Shown here piece after piece: positions 58,260 to 64,000 of a stretch of DNA of 64,000 nucleotides. The notes below the pieces were generated by a model. That model was not told the origin of the DNA. It searched no databases and saw nothing but the letters and a program-made list of their open reading frames with translations. A program made the position numbers and the translations under genes. Every line of letters starts with the position of its first letter. Position 1 is the stretch's first letter. This DNA is from Candidatus Onthovicinus excrementipullorum (GTDB lineage: Bacteria > Bacillota > Clostridia > Oscillospirales > Acutalibacteraceae), in contig DVHG01000012.1 of NCBI GenBank assembly GCA_018712345.1, forward strand, positions 1 through 64,000, written 5' to 3'.

Positions 58260-59867
58260 ATGTATAAAAGAGTCGTCGCGCTTTTTTCCGTTTTTGCACT
58301 GGTATTCGGGCTGCTGTCCATGCGCGTGCTTCAGATCCAGAACAGCGCCTGGGCGGCGGCCGCAGTATCCAACAGTACAGTGACGGTCTACTATGAGCGC
58401 GGGCGGGGTGTGATCTATGACTGTAAGATGCGCCCGATCACTTACCGGGACAGCCGCCTGCTCGCAGCCGTTAAGCCCTCGCAGGAGGCGCTCGATCAGC
58501 TCTCCGGTATTCTGACGCAGGAGGAGCTGGCGGATCTGTACGCGCGTCTGTCTGGCGGCAAGCCGGCAGCCATTCTGTTGGACCGGGCACCGGAGGAGGG
58601 GGAGAATGTGACGGTTCTCGAGCTTCCGATGCGCTATTCCGAGTCTGGCTTCGCATGCCATCTCATCGGATATACGGGCGGGGACAGCGGTACGGGCGAG
58701 AGTGGGCTGGAAAAGGCCTATAATGATTGGCTGAGCCAATTTGAAGGGGAGCTGCGTGTTTCCTATCCCGTGGATGCGAACGGGCGCCTGCTCGCGGGCG
58801 GCGGGGCGGAGATCACCGACACGCTCCGGGAGATCCGCGGCGGAGTGCGCCTGACGGTGGACCGGGATATCCAGCAGATTGTGGAGCAGGCGATGGATCA
58901 GAATGGGATTGATCTGGGGGCGGTCGTCGTCATGGAGGCGGGCAGCGGAAAGATCCGCGCCATGGCGAGCCGCCCAGCCTATAATGCAAACCGGATCGCC
59001 GATTATTTGGATTCGCCGGATGCCCCGCTCATTAACCGTGCCCTGCATCCGTATGCGGTTGGTTCCGTGTTCAAGCCGGTAATCGTGGCAGCTGCCCTTG
59101 CCGCCGGTGTGGATCCGAACTTTACCTATACCTGCACCGGAAGTATTCAGGTGGGGGACACGGTGTTCCACTGCCATGAGGAGAGCGGCCACGGGACAAT
59201 CGGGATGGATATGGCTGTTGCGGAGTCGTGCAACACCTATTTTATCGCGCTCGGGCAGGCCGCCGGTGTCTCCGCAGTGCTTTCCGCGGCGGAGAGCATG
59301 GGCTTTGGCACGGGGAACCAGATTGCCTCCGGGATTGCCGGTGATGCCGGGACGCTCCCGACGGCGGCGGAGCTCTCCAACCCGGCCGCACTCGCTAATT
59401 TCTCCTTTGGCCAGGGCAGCCTGACCGCAACGCCGCTTCAGATCGCCGCCATGTATAATACCTTTGCATCCGGCGGCCAGTACTTTGAGCCCTATCTGGT
59501 GGAGGCGGAACTCGGCGCCGACGGCTCTGAAGCCCGTGCCTGGGACCCTCCGGCCGCCCTGAATGCCGTAGACCGCACGGATGTCCTGCTGATCGATTCC
59601 TATCTGGAAAAAACGGTGCGCGCGGGGTCAGGTTCCGCGGCATCGAGCACGCACTTCACCGCCGCGGGGAAGACGGCTACGGCCCAGACGGGCCAGTATG
59701 TTGACGGTGTGGAAAAGAACCAGTCCTGGTTCGCGGGATTTTTCCCGGCGGAGGAGCCGCGCTATACGGTCGTCGTCCTCAAGGAGGACGGCGTCTCCGG
59801 CGGGATTGACTGCGCGCCCGTTTTCAAGGCGATCTCAGAGGGGATTATGGCGCTGGAGCAGAATTGA
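58260..59867 (+). CDS. penicillin-binding protein transpeptidase (PBP2/SpoVD-like)
   Basis: SxxK (GSVFKP), SCN, GKTATAQ motifs; N-terminal TM. Confidence 0.9.
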   Translation: MYKRVVALFSVFALVFGLLSMRVLQIQNSAWAAAAVSNSTVTVYYERGRGVIYDCKMRPITYRDSRLLAAVKPSQEALDQLSGILTQEELADLYARLSGGKPAAILLDRAPEEGENVTVLELPMRYSESGFACHLIGYTGGDSGTGESGLEKAYNDWLSQFEGELRVSYPVDANGRLLAGGGAEITDTLREIRGGVRLTVDRDIQQIVEQAMDQNGIDLGAVVVMEAGSGKIRAMASRPAYNANRIADYLDSPDAPLINRALHPYAVGSVFKPVIVAAALAAGVDPNFTYTCTGSIQVGDTVFHCHEESGHGTIGMDMAVAESCNTYFIALGQAAGVSAVLSAAESMGFGTGNQIASGIAGDAGTLPTAAELSNPAALANFSFGQGSLTATPLQIAAMYNTFASGGQYFEPYLVEAELGADGSEARAWDPPAALNAVDRTDVLLIDSYLEKTVRAGSGSAASSTHFTAAGKTATAQTGQYVDGVEKNQSWFAGFFPAEEPRYTVVVLKEDGVSGGIDCAPVFKAISEGIMALEQN

Positions 59868-59893
59868 CAAACGCCGCCCGATAGGTATATAAT
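59864..59893 (+). promoter_or_regulatory. promoter TTGACA-18-TATAAT for alaS
   Basis: Elements at 59864-59869 and 59888-59893. Confidence 0.65.
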
Positions 59894-59916
59894 AAACTGG
59901 AATTATCCAGGGCTTT

Positions 59917-59941
59917 GAGCGTCCTATCCGGGCGCTTTTTT
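59917..59941 (+). terminator. candidate leader terminator/attenuator upstream of alaS
   Basis: AGCGTCC tatcc GGGCGCT followed by TTTTT. Confidence 0.5.
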
Positions 59942-59964
59942 ATTGGACATTGGGAGTGGAAAAT

Positions 59965-62595
59965 ATGCAATTTATGGGCCTGAACGAACTTCGTGAAAAA
60001 TACCTCAGCTTTTATGAGAGCAAGGGGCATCTTCGCCTGCCCAGCTTTTCGCTGATCCCGAACGGGGATAAGAGCCTGCTGCTCATCAACTCCGGTATGG
60101 CGCCGATGAAAAAGTATTTCACCGGCGAGGTCGAGCCGCCGCGCCGCCGCGTGACGACGTGCCAGAAGTGCATCCGCACGCCGGATATTGAAAACGTCGG
60201 CCACACGGCCCGCCACGGAACCTTTTTTGAAATGCTGGGCAATTTTTCCTTTGGTGATTACTTTAAAAACGAGGCCATCACCTGGGCGTGGGAGTTCAGC
60301 ACGCAGGTCATCGGCCTGGATCCGGCCCGGATCTATGTGACGATCTATGAAGAGGATGACGAGGCCTACGACATCTGGACCAAAAAGACGACCATCGATC
60401 CGTCCCATATCGTCCGCAAGGACAAGTCTGAGAACTTCTGGGAGCACGGCTCCGGCCCGTGCGGCCCGTGCTCGGAGCTGCACTATGACCGCGGCGCGGA
60501 GTATGGATGCGGCAAGCCGGACTGCGGCCCCGGCTGCGAGTGTGACCGGTATGTGGAGTACTGGAACCTTGTATTTACGCAGTTTGACAACGACGGGAAC
60601 GGTAATTATACCCGTCTGGATCACCCGAACATCGATACCGGCATGGGCTTGGAGCGCCTGGCCTGCATCGTGCAGAATGTGGATAACATTTTTGAGGTGG
60701 ACACCGTGCGCCACATTCTGGACAAGGTCTGTGAAATCACGGGCAGCAAATACGGTGCGGACCCAAAGACGGATGTCTCCATCCGCGTTATTACGGATCA
60801 CATTCGCTCCGCCACCATGATGATCGGGGACGGCGTGTTCGTCTCTAACGAGGGGCGCGGCTATGTCCTGCGCCGCCTGCTGCGTCGCGCAGCGCGCCAT
60901 GGCAAGCTGCTCGGGATGGAGCACCCCTTCCTCTATGAGCTCTGCCGCACGGTGATCGACATCAACAAAGATGCCTACCCGAATCTGGCGGAGAAAGCCG
61001 ATATGATCGAGAAAATGATCCGCGTGGAGGAGGAGGGCTTCCTCCGGACGATCGACGCCGGTATGCAGATGCTTTCCGATATGATTGAGGACGGCTCGAT
61101 TTCCGGTGAAAAGGCATTTATGCTCTATGACACGTTCGGATTCCCGTTCGATCTGACCCGGGAGATCCTCGCAGAAAAGGGGCTCGCGATCGACGAGGAC
61201 GGCTTTAACCGCATGATGCAGGAGCAGAAGGTGCGCGCGCGCTCTGCACGGAAGGACATGGACAAGGAGGCCTGGAAGAATAACGCCTCCGTATCCGCCG
61301 GCGGGCAGACGGAATTTACCGGATATGAAAACATGGCGGATGATTCCACCGTTACGCTGATCCTCATCGGTGATGAGACCGCAGACAGCGCGGCGGCCGG
61401 GCAGGAATGTGCACTTGTTCTGGCGCGCACACCATTTTACGCGGAGAGCGGCGGGCAGGCAGCCGATACCGGTGTGATTACCCGTGGGGAGAGCGTGTTC
61501 CGCGTCTCTTCCGTCAGCAAGACGTCCGCCGGGACTTTCCTGCATCACGGCATGGTGGAGCAGGGCTCCTTTCAGACGGGCGATGAGGTCCATGCGGAGA
61601 TCGACCGCGTTCAGCGGCTGGCAACGCGCCGGAATCACACCTCCGCGCATCTGCTTCAGGCCGCGCTTCGTCAGGTTCTCGGCAGCCATGTGGAGCAGGC
61701 GGGTCAGCTTGTCAATGCGCAGGAGATGCGCTTTGACTTTACGCACTATGAGGCCCTGACCGCTGAAGAACTGGAAAAAATCGAGAATATCATCAATGAT
61801 GTCATCCTCAGCGCGTGTCCGGTGGACAGCCGTGAGATGCCAATCGATGAGGCGAAAAAGCTCGGTGCGATGGCGCTGTTCGGCGAAAAGTACGGCGATA
61901 TTGTCCGCGTCGTCTCAGTGGGAGATTTCTCCGTTGAGCTGTGCGGTGGTACGCATGTCCGAAATACCGGGGAGATCGGCCTGTTCAAAATCGTGTCGGA
62001 GACGTCCGTCGCCTCCGGTGTGCGCCGGATCACGGCTGTGACCGGCACGGGTGCGCTGGCATATGTGCGTGAGAATCTCTCCCTGATGCAGGAGTGCGCC
62101 GCCACGCTGAAGGCCTCCAATATCAAGGAACTTGTATCACGGGCCGGTCAGGTGATGGCGGAGGATAAGGAGAACCGCCGCCGGATCGAGTCCCTCACCT
62201 CAGAGCTGTCCGCCATGAAGGCGTCCGCCGTCCTCGGGAATGCCCGGGAGGTTTGTGGGCTGGAGCTTGTCGCCAGCGTTGTAGAGGGCGCCAACGCCAA
62301 TGAGCTGCGCGCCATGGGCGATGAGGCGAAAGCAAAGAGCGATAAGATTGTCGCCGTATTCGCCGGTGTGAACCGGGAAAAGGGGACGGTGAATTTTGCG
62401 GCCTGCTGCGGCCCGGAAGCGGTCAAACTGGGGGCACACGCAGGCAAACTGGTCAAGGAGATCGCGGCCATTGCCGGCGGCTCCGGCGGCGGTAGACCGG
62501 ACAGCGCCATGGCCGGCGGTAAGGATGTTTCCAAGGTTACCGAGGCGCTCGATGCCGCCGAGGAAATTTTAAAATCCATGATAGAGGAGAAATGA
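59965..62595 (+). CDS. alaS: alanyl-tRNA synthetase
   Basis: MGLNELREKYLSFYESKGHLRLPSFSLIPN; NHTSAHLLQAALR; CGGTHVRNTGEIG. Confidence 0.97.
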   Translation: MQFMGLNELREKYLSFYESKGHLRLPSFSLIPNGDKSLLLINSGMAPMKKYFTGEVEPPRRRVTTCQKCIRTPDIENVGHTARHGTFFEMLGNFSFGDYFKNEAITWAWEFSTQVIGLDPARIYVTIYEEDDEAYDIWTKKTTIDPSHIVRKDKSENFWEHGSGPCGPCSELHYDRGAEYGCGKPDCGPGCECDRYVEYWNLVFTQFDNDGNGNYTRLDHPNIDTGMGLERLACIVQNVDNIFEVDTVRHILDKVCEITGSKYGADPKTDVSIRVITDHIRSATMMIGDGVFVSNEGRGYVLRRLLRRAARHGKLLGMEHPFLYELCRTVIDINKDAYPNLAEKADMIEKMIRVEEEGFLRTIDAGMQMLSDMIEDGSISGEKAFMLYDTFGFPFDLTREILAEKGLAIDEDGFNRMMQEQKVRARSARKDMDKEAWKNNASVSAGGQTEFTGYENMADDSTVTLILIGDETADSAAAGQECALVLARTPFYAESGGQAADTGVITRGESVFRVSSVSKTSAGTFLHHGMVEQGSFQTGDEVHAEIDRVQRLATRRNHTSAHLLQAALRQVLGSHVEQAGQLVNAQEMRFDFTHYEALTAEELEKIENIINDVILSACPVDSREMPIDEAKKLGAMALFGEKYGDIVRVVSVGDFSVELCGGTHVRNTGEIGLFKIVSETSVASGVRRITAVTGTGALAYVRENLSLMQECAATLKASNIKELVSRAGQVMAEDKENRRRIESLTSELSAMKASAVLGNAREVCGLELVASVVEGANANELRAMGDEAKAKSDKIVAVFAGVNREKGTVNFAACCGPEAVKLGAHAGKLVKEIAAIAGGSGGGRPDSAMAGGKDVSKVTEALDAAEEILKSMIEEK

Positions 62596-62598
62596 GAA

Positions 62599-62940
62599 AT
62601 GTCTGATTGCCTTTTCTGTAAAATCATCAGCGGCGAGATCCCGAGCGACAAGGTCTATGAGGACGATACGGTGCTCGCGTTCCGTGATATCGAGCCGCAG
62701 GCGCCGGTCCACGTGCTCGTGATCCCCAAGGTTCATATCCCTGCCGCAAATGCCGTCACCGCCGAAAACAGCGCAGTCGTGGCACATATCTTTGAGGTGA
62801 TCGCAAAGATTGCTGCGGATCTGGGCGTTCAGGACGGTTTCCGCGTGATTACCAACTGCGGAGCGAGCGCCGGGCAGACGGTCCATCATCTGCACTTTCA
62901 TCTGCTCGCCGGCAAGGACATGCAGGCACTGCTGGCGTAA
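62599..62940 (+). CDS. HIT family hydrolase (HinT-like)
   Basis: DCLFCKIISGEIPSDKVYEDD; QTVHHLHFHLLAG. Confidence 0.95.
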   Translation: MSDCLFCKIISGEIPSDKVYEDDTVLAFRDIEPQAPVHVLVIPKVHIPAANAVTAENSAVVAHIFEVIAKIAADLGVQDGFRVITNCGASAGQTVHHLHFHLLAGKDMQALLA

Positions 62941-62967
62941 ATAAAAATACGTTCTAAAACAAATAAG

Positions 62968-63002
62968 ACCGGTTATGCGGTGGGTGCATTACCGGTCTTT
63001 AC
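62968..63002 (+). terminator. terminator after HIT gene
   Basis: AAGACCGGT ... ACCGGTCTTTACTT. Confidence 0.65.
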
Positions 63003-63039
63003 TTGTCGGTATGATACAACAATTGGGAGGGGGAGACAC

Positions 63040-63570
63040 ATGAAAATTGCAGTTATGGGGTACAGTGGAAGCGGAAAGTCGACGCTTGCCAAATATCTGG
63101 CAGGCATCTATGACATCCCGCTGCTGTATCTGGACCGTGTGAATTTCGAATCCGACTGGCAGGAACGCGCAGTGGAGGAGGCGCGCGCAATCGTCCGGGA
63201 TTTTATGGCACAGCCCGACTGGGTCATCGATGGCAACTATCAGCGGTTTTACCAGCAGGAGCGGCTGGAGCAGGCGGATCAGATCATCCTGATGTTATTT
63301 AACCGCTTTTCCGCTCTGTGGCGTATCGTGCAGCGGAACTGGCAGTTTCACAACCGGTCGCGGGAGAGCATGGCGGACGGCTGCACGGAAAAGTTGGATC
63401 TTGAATTCCTGGGCTGGATCCTGCTCCGCGGCAGGACTCCTGCAAAGATCCGACATTATCATCATCTGATCCGCCAATACGGCGATAAGGTCACCGTGAT
63501 TCGCAATCAGCGCCAGCTGGACCGGTTCATGGAAAAAGTGACTTCTAAAATTACAGATTATAAGAAATAA
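63040..63570 (+). CDS. P-loop kinase-like protein (FlaR / adenylate kinase-related)
   Basis: MKIAVMGYSGSGKSTLAKYLA Walker A; WVIDGNYQR. Confidence 0.85.
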   Translation: MKIAVMGYSGSGKSTLAKYLAGIYDIPLLYLDRVNFESDWQERAVEEARAIVRDFMAQPDWVIDGNYQRFYQQERLEQADQIILMLFNRFSALWRIVQRNWQFHNRSRESMADGCTEKLDLEFLGWILLRGRTPAKIRHYHHLIRQYGDKVTVIRNQRQLDRFMEKVTSKITDYKK

Positions 63571-63575
63571 AAGAA

Positions 63576-63601
63576 CAGTTCACTGATGAGCCAGTGAACT
63601 G
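63576..63601. terminator. bidirectional terminator
   Basis: CAGTTCACTG atgagc CAGTGAACTG; A/T tracts on both sides. Confidence 0.75.
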
Positions 63602-63635
63602 CCAAAAAAACCTTTCTGGGAGCTGAACCGTGATA

Positions 63636-63791
63636 CTACTTCTTTTCCTTGTAATAATCGCAATCTTTGTATGCGTATGTATCACAAAAATTTTTGTATT
63701 TCAGTTCAGGAACCTTATTGCAGATTAGCTTGCAGTATGGTTCAACCGTCCAAAAGCTACCCTTATCCTCGAAATAGGGACAAATGGCCAC
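63636..63791 (-). CDS. 51-aa Cys-rich small protein (GTG start), not in ORF track
   Basis: MAICPYFEDKGSFWTVEPYCKLICNKVPELKYKNFCDTYAYKDCDYYKEKK; AGGAGG SD 7 nt before GTG; convergent terminator downstream. Confidence 0.7.
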   Translation of the reverse strand: MAICPYFEDKGSFWTVEPYCKLICNKVPELKYKNFCDTYAYKDCDYYKEKK

Positions 63792-63891
63792 ATTTTCACC
63801 TCCTAACTTCAAATTTTATTTATGATCAAAATAATGCTGCGTTCAATCCCTAACGTGGCACTATTCTGCCATATAGCTACATGTGTGACTT

Positions 63892-64000
63892 TTATTCCAT
63901 AGTCAATTCATAACTAATCAATACCGGAGTGCCATTTTGTGCTTCAATATGAGCACGCCCATGATAGCATTCTGCCTTCCGAAAAGTAATTTGGGATATA
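63892..64000 (-). CDS. C-terminal end of an unidentified CDS running off the window
   Basis: Minus frame open from the window edge: ISQITFRKAECYHGRAHIEAQNGTPVLISYELTME*. Confidence 0.5.
   Translation of the reverse strand, partial: ISQITFRKAECYHGRAHIEAQNGTPVLISYELTME

Noticed and set aside
59845-61746. 633-aa minus ORF
   Set aside because: Antisense shadow of alaS in GC-rich sequence; no recognisable domain.
63671-63853. 60-aa plus ORF
   Set aside because: Overlaps the better-supported minus-strand 51-aa gene and has no SD.

Overview
The window is 64 kb of a chromosome from an endospore-forming Firmicute. The sporulation genes spoIIR, yabP, yabQ and the yabM/N/O/P/Q-divIC-yabR-like order suggest a Clostridia-type host; this is inference. 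Positions 1-3363 are the distal end of a prophage or tail-like locus: a truncated tail protein, a convergent small membrane-protein gene with its own promoter, and two tandem tail-fibre-like paralogues. The remainder is mostly housekeeping: ispE, spoIIR, recJ, relA/spoT, dtd, hemZ, the spoVB-like/mazG/hup/rqcP/yabP/yabQ/divIC/yabR cluster, a fumarase alpha subunit, hpf, pncB, pyrB, thioredoxins, a GH29 fucosidase, four tRNAs, a PBP, alaS and HIT. The most unusual unexplained signal is the pncB upstream region (about 40.35-40.65 kb). It holds two near-identical 62-bp hairpin repeats that each start with TATAATAACC, a 67-nt spacer that folds on paper into a perfect four-way junction, and two more degenerate TATAAT/TAGAAT units. 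Other candidates are a structured element at 16.5-16.65 kb, an orphan promoter plus hairpin at 3.6-3.7 kb, an attenuator-like alaS leader, a ricin-lectin protein with a histone-H1-like tail, PyrB with a C-terminal zinc-ribbon-like tail, and a 51-aa Cys-rich protein (63636-63791, minus) that the ORF track missed. All structural and family calls were made by eye; no searches were run.
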